NCBI RefSeq assembly: GCF_900637545.1
Contig: NZ_LR134376.1
Span: 1,321,001 to 1,385,000 of the forward strand
Source of the DNA: Aeromonas encheleia
Lineage (GTDB): Bacteria > Pseudomonadota > Gammaproteobacteria > Enterobacterales > Aeromonadaceae
Direction: 5' to 3'
DNA: 64,000 bases
Positions 48,955-56,828 of this stretch are shown one piece after another. Under the pieces are notes generated by a model, which worked only from the letters and a program-made list of their open reading frames with translations, ran no database searches and was not told the origin of the DNA. How positions within the stretch are numbered: position 1 is the stretch's first letter; each line of letters starts with the position of its first letter. The translations under genes and the position numbers were made by a program.

Positions 48955-50421
48955 ATGAACCCACTTTCATTCCTGCCACCTTTGCAGGGGCAAGCCCAAC
49001 CTCTGATATCTGTACCGACCGAGCTTCCGGTGTATGCGTTGCCTCACAAGTTGCAAGAGGTCGTTCGTTATGTCCAGCAGGAAACACAAGCATCGTCGGG
49101 TTTGATTGCTTCCTCACTGCTCGGTGTGATGGCGCTGTCCTGCCAGGACTTGTTTGACATCTCACCCAAGGTACAGTTGCGCTTTCCTACGTCGCTGTAT
49201 CAGGTTGTGTTGGCAGAATCCGGGGAACGCAAGTCAACGGTAGATAAGCTGCTCATGAAACCTGTCCGTGACCTCGAAGGAGAGCTGGAGGCTCGGTATC
49301 AAGAGGAAAAGAGGCTGTACGATGTGGCGGTGCGTCGCTGGCAGATTGAACAGAAAGCGTTGGAGAAAGCTTTCGAACGGGCGGTGACCCAAGGGGAGTC
49401 CTCGGAAGTGAGTGCACAGCGGCTGGAGGAGTGCCTGGCCCGTAAACCGGTTGTGCAGTTGCGTAAGCGTCTGTTGGTGAACGATGTAACCCGAGCTGCA
49501 ATTAAACAGGCACTGGGTAAAGGCTGGCCTTCCTTGGTATTGCTCTCAGATGAGGCGGGTAGCATCCTCAGCGGTGAACTGCTCCATGATACCCCGTTGT
49601 TGAACTCACTGTGGGGCGCTCAGCCTATTGAAGTGGACCGCGCAACCGGCGACACGTTTCGGGTTGAAGATGCACGCTTTGGCGTGATGCTGATGGTGCA
49701 ACCCGAATTGTTTCATGAGTATGTTCGTCGTCATGGGAAACGTGCACGGGCATCAGGTTTTTCTGCGAGAACCTTGCTGTGTTGGCCGAGCTCAACAATC
49801 GGTACGCGGTTCGATCATCCATCAATGCTCAAAACTGCAACTGGCGACGTGTTGGACTGGTTCCATGCGCGAGTAATGGAGCTGCTGAAGCGCTCTTTTC
49901 AACGTCAAGAGGAAAAGGCTGAGCGTATTTGTCTGTTGCTTTCCCCGGAGGCCGCCCACAGATGGACAGTGGAGTACAACCGAATTGAGCGGATGTGCGG
50001 TTCAGGTGGCGCTCTTCGAGACTATCAGGACTATGCCTCCAAGCAGCTCGAACATGTGGCAAGGATTGCGGGAGTATTGGAGGCGTTTGTAACGGGCAAT
50101 AATATCGTGTCGGATGACACCATGTACGCCGCTATCCAATTGGCAACTTACTATCTGGACTCCTTCATCCATTTAATGGCGGATGATGCGCTGCCCGAAG
50201 AGATGGAAGATGCGTTGTTGCTGGAAAGCTGGCTGCAAGCCAACGTTTTTTGTGAGGTGCCTAAAAACCATCTGCTCAAGTATGGACCTAATCGCTTGAG
50301 GTGCCGAGAGCGACTGAACCGAGCCTTGAATAATTTGCAGCTCAAAGGCAAGGTCTATTGGTACAAACGTGGCCGAACAACCTATATCAATTGCACCAAT
50401 ATTGGCTCGGGCCGACTCTGA
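48955..50421 (+). CDS. YfjI-type (DUF3987) replication-related protein
   Basis: The 488-aa product corresponds to YfjI of E. coli CP4-57. It has a helicase-like core with SGERKSTVDKLL as a degenerate P-loop (the classical GxxGxGKS is replaced) and LVLLSDEAGSIL in the Walker B position, followed by the FGVMLMVQPELFHEY block. A Glu/Arg-rich helix (residues 100-150) precedes them. It probably binds DNA or acts in replication of the excised island. AAGGAG lies 8 bases before the ATG. The next gene, YfjJ-type, is 426 bases downstream. Confidence 0.87.
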   Translation: MNPLSFLPPLQGQAQPLISVPTELPVYALPHKLQEVVRYVQQETQASSGLIASSLLGVMALSCQDLFDISPKVQLRFPTSLYQVVLAESGERKSTVDKLLMKPVRDLEGELEARYQEEKRLYDVAVRRWQIEQKALEKAFERAVTQGESSEVSAQRLEECLARKPVVQLRKRLLVNDVTRAAIKQALGKGWPSLVLLSDEAGSILSGELLHDTPLLNSLWGAQPIEVDRATGDTFRVEDARFGVMLMVQPELFHEYVRRHGKRARASGFSARTLLCWPSSTIGTRFDHPSMLKTATGDVLDWFHARVMELLKRSFQRQEEKAERICLLLSPEAAHRWTVEYNRIERMCGSGGALRDYQDYASKQLEHVARIAGVLEAFVTGNNIVSDDTMYAAIQLATYYLDSFIHLMADDALPEEMEDALLLESWLQANVFCEVPKNHLLKYGPNRLRCRERLNRALNNLQLKGKVYWYKRGRTTYINCTNIGSGRL

Positions 50422-50847
50422 GATTGAATATAACATCAGAGTAATTTGTTTACTCATGGTTTCTTATTTTCATAGTAACATTGGTTTCGTTTTACTTGTT
50501 TTAAATGCGGCGCGGCATTTATTTCATTCGGTAATAGTATTACTGAAGCAGATAGTGCTACTACTGAAGCAGATAGTGCTACTGAGTGGCTATTACTGAG
50601 TAGCTACTACTGAAATCATCGCCATATTGAAATGACAATTGCATTGAAATGAACACTATAAACATCACAGGAAAGATAGCTATAAGCTGTACTGAAATGT
50701 CTCATAAGGAGGGTGATGAAACATCATCCTCCATAGCGATTAGTATCAAGCTATCGATGATGATTCGATATGGGTAATATCAACCATTTATCCACTTGAC
50801 ATACCTGGCAGGGCATAGCACTCCCTATGCCCATTTAAGGATTTGAT
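50422..50847. other. Non-coding gap with tandem repeats, possible replication origin
   Basis: No gene is supported in these 426 bases. They are AT-rich and include a two-copy 21-bp tandem repeat (50541-50582), more TACTGA words to 50613, and an inverted repeat GGGCATAG-CACTCC-CTATGCCC at 50811-50832 just before the YfjJ ribosome site. A TTGACA box lies at 50796-50801 without a matching -10. Confidence 0.5.
50541..50582 (+). repeat. Two-copy 21-bp tandem repeat (possible iterons)
   Basis: TACTGAAGCAGATAGTGCTA plus C occurs twice in exact tandem, followed by partial TACTGAG and TACTGAA words to 50613. It lies between yfjI-like and the HUH-type YfjJ-like gene. Repeats like this beside replication proteins often act as iterons. 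Confidence 0.6.
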
Positions 50848-51522
50848 ATGATTCAAGACGGTGGTTTTATACTTAATAAAAATGAATTTAAACAGTTGCT
50901 TCTTGAAGAAGGAAAGCAAGGGGAAATTTCACCACGTTACCTTAAAAGAAGCTTAGAGCGGGTTTATGCCGCTCTTACTAAATTTAGAAGAGTCTTTGCT
51001 GTGCGGGTCGACCTACGCTTTGCACAGCCCAGATTGAATGATTCTCCTGATATGCCCATGTTTTTTCAGGATACGGACTCGAAAGCGATCACTCGCTTTA
51101 TCGAGTCACTCAAGAGCCAACTTCGAGAAGCACACAAGCGCAAGGGGAAACGGGGAGAACCATCACTGTTTGAATATATCTGGGTGCGTGAGCAAAAGAC
51201 CAGTGAGCATCCTCATTACCATCTTGTTATTCTATTTAACAAAGACGAATATTTTACCTTGGGAGACTACAACAAGCATGATGCAGATAATCTAGCCACC
51301 AGAATTACAAAGGCTTGGTGTGGTGCATTAAAACTTGACTACCCAATGTTCGCCAAGCTCGTTCATTTTCCATTTGATGGGAATTTTGTATTCGATACGG
51401 TATCTGCGACCACTCACTCAGACAGATATCGTAAATTTTTATTGAGATTGGTTTATTTGTGTAAGTTTTACACTAAAGACATCGGTGATGGATATCGTAA
51501 CTTTGGTTGCAGTCAGGCGTAG
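50848..51522 (+). CDS. YfjJ/YagK-type (inovirus Gp2-like) protein with HUH motif
   Basis: The 224-aa product resembles YfjJ of CP4-57. A candidate HUH metal site is EHPHYHLVILF near residues 131-141, and a Tyr-rich helix (YRKFLLRLVYLCKFY) near the C-terminus could supply the nicking tyrosine, as in rolling-circle Rep proteins of inoviruses. TAAGG lies 7 bases before the ATG. Its partner YfjI-like precedes it. It could start replication or transfer of the excised island; in E. coli no function has been shown. Confidence 0.82.
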   Translation: MIQDGGFILNKNEFKQLLLEEGKQGEISPRYLKRSLERVYAALTKFRRVFAVRVDLRFAQPRLNDSPDMPMFFQDTDSKAITRFIESLKSQLREAHKRKGKRGEPSLFEYIWVREQKTSEHPHYHLVILFNKDEYFTLGDYNKHDADNLATRITKAWCGALKLDYPMFAKLVHFPFDGNFVFDTVSATTHSDRYRKFLLRLVYLCKFYTKDIGDGYRNFGCSQA

Positions 51523-52077
51523 AGGTGATTGGTTGTACGACAATCGCATGAATGTTTTTAAGCAAGACATGATAGTAAAATAAACACGCATCGCTCAATA
51601 AATAATATAAATGGCCTGAGCATGAACCCATGCGCGCTCGCTTTGTAGAATTAGTGAGCGCTCATGTGGATGCCCTGTGATTAGTGCAAATTAAGTATTT
51701 TTATCTCAAGTTAATTTTATTCTCACTTACTGAGTCCCAAGTTGTTATCTATCGAATGGGATGTTTTCACCGGGATGCAGAGAATGTACTAATAATACTC
51801 CTCAAAGGCTCCTTGAGTGTATCTGAGGACAGTCTCTCTGCTTGTTATTTTATTCGATGCAGTGCACATTACTGGTGAATTAAGCCATCGCTACCCATCC
51901 TCAGCAACTGACAGCGGTTGCATTGGTGGTGTACCATCGGGTAGCATTCCATCTTGTCGCTGTTGCTCGTGTTATCCTTATTGCAGTTTTTAGTTCAATC
52001 CTATTTGGATTCAAAAAACGACAGCTTCTGTCCTGCGATCCACTCGGCATGGGTGCCCTTATTGAGATAGCTTAATC
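51523..52077. other. Gene-free AT-rich gap with an imperfect hairpin
   Basis: No gene is supported in these 555 bases. An imperfect inverted repeat (CATGCGCGCTCGC to GTGAGCGCTCATG, 51629-51665) with about 11 of 13 pairs could be a terminator or a nick-site hairpin for the HUH protein. The rest upstream of the hns-like gene is AT-rich and should hold its promoter. Confidence 0.4.
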
Positions 52078-52482
52078 ATGAATGAATTTTTGAAGGTATT
52101 GCTGAATATCCGTAGCCTGCGTGCTGCATTGCGTGAACTCTCCTTTGAGCAGCTGGAAGAAGTAAACGAGAAGTTCTCCTCGATTTATAACGAGCGGGCT
52201 GCCGAAATCGAAAAGACCCGTGCAGCTGATGCAGAGCGTTTGGCCAAGCTGGCAGAATTCCAAGCCATGTTGGCTGATGCTGGGATTGACCCCAGTGAGC
52301 TCGTGCTGGGAACTCCAGCTGGTAAAGTCACTCGTGAAGGCACCAAACGTGCACCACGTCCACCCAAATACAAGTATATGGAAGATGGCCAGGAAAAAAC
52401 CTGGACCGGTCAGGGACGCACTCCTAAAGCGTTGGCCGCCATGCTGGAGCAAGGCAGGCAGTTGGAAGAATTCCTGATTTGA
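52078..52482 (+). CDS. H-NS/StpA-type nucleoid protein encoded on the island
   Basis: The 134-aa product has a helical oligomerisation region (FLKVLLNIRSLRAALRELSF through AERLAKLAEFQAML) and a C-terminal DNA-binding domain with KYKYMEDGQEKTWTGQGRTP, containing the QGR loop that binds AT-rich minor grooves. It is likely to silence the AT-rich cargo of the island and may also cross-talk with chromosomal H-NS. It lies between the backbone and the integrase. It is a paralogue carried by mobile DNA and not the chromosomal hns, which would not sit here. Confidence 0.92.
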   Translation: MNEFLKVLLNIRSLRAALRELSFEQLEEVNEKFSSIYNERAAEIEKTRAADAERLAKLAEFQAMLADAGIDPSELVLGTPAGKVTREGTKRAPRPPKYKYMEDGQEKTWTGQGRTPKALAAMLEQGRQLEEFLI

Positions 52483-52486
52483 TGTC

Positions 52487-52513
52487 AAAAGGACTGGCTA
52501 ACCAGTCCTTTTT
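52487..52513 (+). terminator. Intrinsic terminator after the hns-like gene
   Basis: AAAAGGACTGG and CCAGTCCTTTTT pair around CTAA. It lies 5 bases after the stop and sits between the convergent hns-like and integrase genes. Confidence 0.85.
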
Positions 52514-52544
52514 CTATTGCGTTGTTGAGTTATTGAAACTTAGC

Positions 52545-53783
52545 TCAGCTGACATTTGACGATGGCAACCACGTCAGTGCTGAACCGACTCTGGATGCTG
52601 CATCAATATGTTCTGACCACCAGACCATCATTTCTCGGCGACGTTCCAGATAATCCGTGCGGTTGTATGCGCTACGGACTTCATCTTTGTCAGAGTGCGC
52701 CAAGGCGGCTTCTATAACGTCTCGATCAAATCCTCTCTCGTTCAGGGTGGTGCTGCCCAAGGCTCGCAGGCCGTGAGCGACCAAGGTCCCTTCATATCCC
52801 ATTCTTTTCAAGGCCGCATTGGCTGTTTGCTCGTTGGTGTGCGTTTTAGGATTACGGATACCAGGGAAGATAAATTCACGATGGCCGCTGATCGGTCGCA
52901 TGAGGTCCAGGTAGGCAAGTGTTTGTGGCGTCAAGGGCACGTCATGACCTCTGCGCTTCTTCATTCTCTCTGGTGGGATCCGCCAGAGTTTCTTTTCCAT
53001 ATCGATCTCTGCCCACCTTGCTCCGGCCGCCTCGCTGGGGCGAGCCAAGGTATGCAGGCTCCATTCGATGAGGCAGCGGGTCTGCAAATTGATGCTGGCC
53101 TTCGATAGCCTGTTCATCAGTTCTGGTAACTGGTTGGGGTTAATGCTGGGCATGTGCTGTTTGGCTGGCCGCTGAAACACCTTGCTGATTCCCGAGCAAG
53201 GGTTGGCGTCGATCAGACCAGAGTTAACAGCAAAGGTCATGATCTCGTTCACCCGTTGCGTGAGGCGACGCACGGTTTCGAGTTTTCCAGCAGCAGCGAT
53301 GGGCTCGATGATCTTGATGGCTCGCTGTGCCTTTATTTCCATAACGGGCACTGTGCCTATCTCGGGGAACAGGTACATTTCGAGCGAACGCCAGAGATCT
53401 TCGGCATAGGCTGGGGTGACGGAAGGGCGTTTGACATCAAACCAGCGCTTGGCGACAGCCTCAAAAGTATGCTCGCTCAGCGATAACGCGGCGGAGACCT
53501 GCTCATCACGATGGTGTTGGGGATCGATGTTTTGTTGTAGCAATGTTTTAGCTTCGGAGCGCTTCTCTCTCGCGTCAGCCAACGACATCTCCGGCCAAGA
53601 GCCGAAGCTGATCATATTTCGTTGCTTAGTGAGAGGGCGGTAGTAGCGCAGGCGCCACAACTTGGAACCATTGGGCTTGATGACGAGCTCCAGGCCAGCT
53701 CCGTCGCAGAGGGTGTATTCCTTCTCCTTGGGCTTGGCTGCTTTGATCTCGGTTGGGGACAAGGGGCGGGTGATACGAGGCAT
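52545..53783 (-). CDS. P4-type tyrosine integrase of the ssrA-inserted island
   Basis: The 412-aa product has a DUF4102-type arm-binding N-terminal domain (TEIKAAKPKEKEYTLCDGAG, then GLELVIKPNGSKLWRLRY) and the tyrosine recombinase catalytic set: Arg in TLARPSEAAGARW, HxxR in VAHGLRALGST, His in AHSDKD and the nucleophile Tyr in YNRTDYLERR. It inserts the island in ssrA; the gene starts 165 bases from the ssrA 3' end. GGAG lies 9 bases before this ATG; an ATG at 53789, two codons upstream, is also possible. Two arm-like repeats (53812-53835) lie just upstream and probably let the integrase repress itself. Confidence 0.95.
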   Translation of the reverse strand: MPRITRPLSPTEIKAAKPKEKEYTLCDGAGLELVIKPNGSKLWRLRYYRPLTKQRNMISFGSWPEMSLADAREKRSEAKTLLQQNIDPQHHRDEQVSAALSLSEHTFEAVAKRWFDVKRPSVTPAYAEDLWRSLEMYLFPEIGTVPVMEIKAQRAIKIIEPIAAAGKLETVRRLTQRVNEIMTFAVNSGLIDANPCSGISKVFQRPAKQHMPSINPNQLPELMNRLSKASINLQTRCLIEWSLHTLARPSEAAGARWAEIDMEKKLWRIPPERMKKRRGHDVPLTPQTLAYLDLMRPISGHREFIFPGIRNPKTHTNEQTANAALKRMGYEGTLVAHGLRALGSTTLNERGFDRDVIEAALAHSDKDEVRSAYNRTDYLERRREMMVWWSEHIDAASRVGSALTWLPSSNVS

Positions 53784-53811
53784 AGGCATACGCTCCGGAA
53801 GGCATACAAAA

Positions 53812-53835
53812 CGATATGCCTAACGATATGCCTAA
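53812..53835. repeat. Two exact 12-bp direct repeats inside the right end (integrase arm-type sites)
   Basis: CGATATGCCTAA occurs twice in tandem 23-29 bases upstream of the integrase start. The same doublet in slightly altered form is found at 21342-21363, inside the left end. Both positions fit binding sites for the N-terminal domain of the integrase. Confidence 0.65.
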
Positions 53836-53880
53836 AAGGGCTGGATGGCAACGCACCCCATTGGACAGCATAAGACAACA

Positions 53881-53913
53881 AAAAACCCGCAAAGCCTTAT
53901 GCTATGCGGGTTT
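53881..53913 (-). terminator. Terminator of ssrA
   Basis: On the minus strand AAACCCGCA pairs with TGCGGGTTT and is followed by TTTTGTTG. It lies 34 bases from the ssrA 3' end. A near copy lies at 21194-21234. Confidence 0.8.
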
Positions 53914-53947
53914 CTTGGACTTCGTTGGTCACTGTTGGACCGGTATT

Positions 53948-53971
53948 TGGTGGAGCTGGGGGGATTTGAAC
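53948..53971 (-). other. Right attachment site within the ssrA 3' end (attR)
   Basis: The final 24 bases of ssrA, from the T-loop GTTCAA to the terminal CCA, match a decayed copy at 21266-21288. The island brings its own copy of this end, so ssrA stays whole. Confidence 0.75.
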
Positions 53972-54307
53972 CCCCGTCCAAAATTACTACATCCTCGGTA
54001 CTACATGCTTAGTCACTCTTTACATTCGCCAACACGCTGCGGAGAGACACGCCACGCATTGACTAGCTCGATTGGTTTTAATGCTTCCGCCCCGAGCAGG
54101 ACTTCCACACGATCCTGTGAAGGATGACCTTCCGATTCCCTAGGACACAGGCAAGCTAGGGTAGAAGGGCTCAGCGCAGGTTATTAAGCTGCGAGTGCGT
54201 AGTTTTCGTCGTTTGCGACTATTTTTTTGCGGTTTGTTAACGAGGCCTACCGCACCTCGGCATGCACCTTGGGTTTCGTGAATCTTGTCGAATCCAGAAT
54301 CAGCCCC
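53948..54307 (-). ncRNA. ssrA: tmRNA (transfer-messenger RNA)
   Basis: This 360-nt gene rescues stalled ribosomes by trans-translation together with SmpB, encoded just upstream. The minus strand begins with GGGGCTGATTCTGGATTCGAC and ends in the tRNA-like TTCAAATCCCCCCAGCTCCA plus CCA. The tag frame is ANDENYALAA followed by TAA, identical in form to the E. coli tag, and starts from the usual GCAAACGACGAAAACTACGC. The gene's 3' end is the integration site of the island and is complete. Promoter boxes lie upstream (54323-54350). Confidence 0.97.
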
Positions 54308-54322
54308 AAGTTGTCAAAAGCG

Positions 54323-54350
54323 ATTGTACGCAAAAATCCTGTCATGGCAA
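54323..54350 (-). promoter_or_regulatory. Promoter of ssrA
   Basis: On the minus strand TTGCCA (54350-54345) and TACAAT (54328-54323) are separated by 16 bases. The 15 bases between the -10 box and mature tmRNA fit a precursor whose leader is removed by RNase P. Confidence 0.65.
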
Positions 54351-54429
54351 GGCGTTGATGGCAATCGACCGGCCAGGGCCGGTCGATTGCTGGTTTATTG
54401 GGCGCCGCGCGGGCACCCGCGACTCGCCA

Positions 54430-54918
54430 TCAGCCGCGGTTCTTGTTCTTCATGATGCGGGCTTTTTCTCTATCCCATTCGCGGGCCTTGGTGTCTTCCC
54501 GCTTGTCGTGTTCTTTCTTGCCCTTCACCAGGCCGATCTCGACCTTGACCCAGCACTCTTTCCAATACAGCGCCAGCGGCACTATGGTGTAGCCCTGGCG
54601 GGCGGTCAGGCTCTCCAGCTTGTCGAGTTCACGACGGCTCAGCAGCAGTTTGCGGGTGCGGGTCGGGTCACACACCACGTGGCTGGAGGCGGCATTCAGC
54701 GGCAGGAAGGTGGAGCCGAACAGGAAGGCCTCGCCCTGCAGGAAGATGACATAGGCTTCGCTGATGTTGGCCTTGCCCGCCCGCAGGGACTTGACTTCCC
54801 ACCCTTGCAGGGACAGACCGGCTTCCACACGCTCTTCGATGAAGTACTCGTGGCGGGCGCCTCTGTTGAGTGCAATGGTGCTGGACCCGGCTTTGTTTTT
54901 ACTGTTCTTTTTGCTCAT
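54430..54918 (-). CDS. smpB: tmRNA-binding protein SmpB
   Basis: The 162-aa product matches E. coli SmpB (160 aa). The RNA-binding core is [20 protein letters not shown] and [20 protein letters not shown], followed by [20 protein letters not shown] and a basic tail that fills the mRNA channel of a stalled ribosome. SmpB carries tmRNA to the ribosome; the two genes adjoin as in many bacteria, with smpB upstream of ssrA. The ATG at 54918 begins the conserved protein. Confidence 0.97.
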   Translation of the reverse strand: MSKKNSKNKAGSSTIALNRGARHEYFIEERVEAGLSLQGWEVKSLRAGKANISEAYVIFLQGEAFLFGSTFLPLNAASSHVVCDPTRTRKLLLSRRELDKLESLTARQGYTIVPLALYWKECWVKVEIGLVKGKKEHDKREDTKAREWDREKARIMKNKNRG

Positions 54919-55259
54919 GACGGGGGCCTTCGGCAATGTTGATGAAGGCGCATTATACGTGGGTGGCGGCGGCTGTAAAACGCGCAACCGCTCGAGTGGT
55001 GGCTTTGTGAGCAGTTATGGAACGATTTTGGCTGGCAGGGTGATGGGAAACCGGGTGACCGTGGCTGCAAAGTGCACTATGGCTCAGGCGACGGCGTCCT
55101 GAGCCGCTTCGAAATAATGTGGGCTGGCGGGGTGATCTGAAGGTGGGGGGAGCGGTTGCACAACACACAAATTGCGCGAGTGACGGCTTTGTGAACGGTT
55201 TCGGCGGTGATTTTGGCTGACAAGGTGATAAAATCGGTCCGATTGGATGAGGAAAGCCC
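54919..55259. repeat. Intergenic region of smpB and ratA with a direct repeat
   Basis: No gene is supported in these 341 bases between the divergent smpB and ratA. A 51-bp block at 54992-55042 (GAGTGGTGGCTTTGTGAGCA onward to GGGTGAT) recurs at 55178-55229 at about 79 percent identity, with the second copy 30 bases before the ratA start. A third, shorter piece with GGCTGGCGGGGTGAT occurs near 55118. The region should hold the promoters of both genes. Confidence 0.6.
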
Positions 55260-55694
55260 ATGCCCCGTATTACTCGCAGTGCCCTGGTGATGTTCAGTGC
55301 CGAACAAATGTTCCGGCTGGTCAACGATGTTCACGCTTACCCCGAGTTCCTGCCCGGCTGTGTCGGCAGCCGTGTCCACGAGACCGGCGAGGACTACATG
55401 ACGGCCTCGGTCGATGTGGCCAAGGCGGGCATTGCCAAGACCTTTACCACCCGCAATCTGCTCGATACCAACCGTCGGATCAAGATGGAGCTGGTGGAGG
55501 GGCCCTTCAAGACGCTGGCGGGCTGGTGGACCTTCACCCCGTTGGATGTGGATGCCTGCAAGGTGGAGTTCGATCTCGACTTCGAATTCACCTCCAAGCT
55601 GATCGAGCTGGCCTTTGGTCAGATCTTCCGCGATCTGGTGGGCTCCATGGTGCTCGCCTTCTCCAACCGCGCCAAGGTGGTCTACGGTGTCTGA
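55260..55694 (+). CDS. ratA: RatA: START-domain protein, toxin-like or coenzyme Q-linked
   Basis: The 144-aa product has the Coq10/START fold of YfjG/Rat[21 protein letters not shown] at the start, [20 protein letters not shown] in the middle and [21 protein letters not shown] at the end. In E. coli RatA is reported to bind the 50S subunit and to block 70S formation, and related proteins bind ubiquinone. The start follows a GGAA site; the next gene rnfH begins 8 bases inside its end, so they form an operon divergent from smpB. Confidence 0.93.
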   Translation: MPRITRSALVMFSAEQMFRLVNDVHAYPEFLPGCVGSRVHETGEDYMTASVDVAKAGIAKTFTTRNLLDTNRRIKMELVEGPFKTLAGWWTFTPLDVDACKVEFDLDFEFTSKLIELAFGQIFRDLVGSMVLAFSNRAKVVYGV

Positions 55695-56046
55695 TCTGCT
55701 CAATATCGAAGTCGCCTACGCCCTGCCCGAGCGGCAAACCGTGTTGCGCATCCGGGTTGCCCCCGGCACCAGCGTGCTGGCCGCCATCGAGCAGTCCGGC
55801 ATAGTGCAGAAGCACCCGGAGATCGATCTCGCGGTCAACAAGTTCGGCATCTACAGCCGTCCGGTCAAGGGCACCGAGCCGGTGCAGGATGGCGATCGCG
55901 TCGAGATCTACCGCCCGCTCATCGCCGATCCGAAAGAGATGCGCAAGAAGCGGGCCGAGAAGGCCAAGGAAGAGGGGCGTGCCGATGTGGTCACCGGCGG
56001 GCGGCCCGACGTTCACCGCAAGCGGGACGATGGCGAATCGACCTGA
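55687..56046 (+). CDS. rnfH: RnfH-family ubiquitin-like protein
   Basis: The 119-aa product is a beta-grasp protein (YfjF/RnfH/RatB): [20 protein letters not shown], then [14 protein letters not shown] and [20 protein letters not shown]. The C-terminal 30 residues are Arg/Lys/Glu-rich ([15 protein letters not shown]). A GTG start at 55687 overlaps ratA, as in many gammaproteobacteria, and was chosen because homologues begin with a short [13 protein letters not shown] stretch. Its function is unknown in spite of the Rnf name. Confidence 0.9.
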   Translation: MSDLLNIEVAYALPERQTVLRIRVAPGTSVLAAIEQSGIVQKHPEIDLAVNKFGIYSRPVKGTEPVQDGDRVEIYRPLIADPKEMRKKRAEKAKEEGRADVVTGGRPDVHRKRDDGEST

Positions 56047-56068
56047 TGCGGGGAAGACCGAGCAATGA

Positions 56069-56093
56069 AAAGAGGCGCCATGGCGCCTCTTTG
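56069..56093 (+). terminator. Intrinsic terminator after rnfH
   Basis: AAAGAGGCGCC and GGCGCCTCTTT pair around AT, starting 22 bases after the rnfH stop. The next gene is on the opposite strand, so it may serve both. Confidence 0.8.
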
Positions 56094-56134
56094 CTATTGG
56101 ATGTTTTACCACAGGGGCTGCACTGGCCTGGGCC

Positions 56135-56770
56135 TTACAGGGTTAGCAGTCGCTCGTTCTGCACTATCTCTACCCCCTGCGCCTGATAGGCCAGCACTGT
56201 CATGGCGTGGGCCACCTGACTCGCCTCTATGGCCCGCCAGCGTCTGAGGGGTCCCCGCAGCAGTGGCCTGAGCAGCGGATAGATGGCCTGAATGACTTGC
56301 TCGGACTTGCGCGGCGGTTGGCGATGGCCGAGCAGCATGGCGGGGCGCACTATAGCGAGCCGTTGCCACTCTTGTGCCAGCAAGGCCTGCTCCATCTGCC
56401 CCTTGGTGCGGGGATAGAGGGCGGGGGAGCGGGCATTGGCCCCCAGGCTGGAGACGACCAGCAGGCGGCGGCAACCGTGGCGACGGGCGAGGGCGGCGAA
56501 GGCCAGCACATAGTCGTGGTCGACCCGGCGAAACGCCTCGTCGGAGCCGGCCTCCTTGCGGGTGGTACCGAGGCAGCAGAAGGCGAGATCGATGGGGGTG
56601 GGCAGCTCGAGCCTGTCCAGCAGCTCGAAGTCCACCGGCAGCCAGTGGCGGCCGGGGGCCGCTTCTCCCGCCTTGCGACAGAGCAGGGTCAGCTGATGCT
56701 CTGGGCCGAGCTGGCGGACCAACGCCTGCCCAATCAGGCCGGTTGCCCCCGCGATCAGGATCTGGCTCAT
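56135..56770 (-). CDS. NAD(P)-binding short-chain-type oxidoreductase (HTATIP2-like)
   Basis: The 211-aa product opens with ILIAGATGLIGQALVRQL, a Rossmann GxTGxxG nucleotide site, and continues with DLAFCCLGTTRKEAGSDEAF, VVSSLGANARSPALYPRTKG (an S...Y...K-like layout) and LAIVRPAMLLGHR. It resembles small atypical SDR proteins such as HTATIP2/YwnB-like. The substrate is unknown. AGGAGG lies 5 bases before the ATG at 56770. Confidence 0.87.
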   Translation of the reverse strand: MSQILIAGATGLIGQALVRQLGPEHQLTLLCRKAGEAAPGRHWLPVDFELLDRLELPTPIDLAFCCLGTTRKEAGSDEAFRRVDHDYVLAFAALARRHGCRRLLVVSSLGANARSPALYPRTKGQMEQALLAQEWQRLAIVRPAMLLGHRQPPRKSEQVIQAIYPLLRPLLRGPLRRWRAIEASQVAHAMTVLAYQAQGVEIVQNERLLTL

Positions 56771-56798
56771 GCTTGCCTCCTCATGACGCAGATAGAAC

Positions 56799-56820
56799 AA
56801 AACCGGCCTTGGCCGGTTTT
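56799..56820 (-). terminator. Intrinsic terminator after bamE
   Basis: AAAACCGGCC and GGCCGGTTTT form a perfect 10-bp stem around TT, 8 bases after the leftward bamE stop. On the minus strand it is followed by GTTCT. Confidence 0.75.
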
Positions 56821-56828
56821 GTGGGATA

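Noticed and set aside
50541..50582. Tandem repeats taken as a CRISPR array
   Set aside because: Only two adjacent copies with no unique spacers and no cas genes.
51684..51878. 64-aa plus-strand frame before the hns-like gene
   Set aside because: No ribosome site and no conserved features; probably chance in AT-rich DNA.
53816..54127. 103-aa frame across the ssrA 3' end on the plus strand
   Set aside because: It overlaps the tmRNA gene antisense and has no supporting signal.
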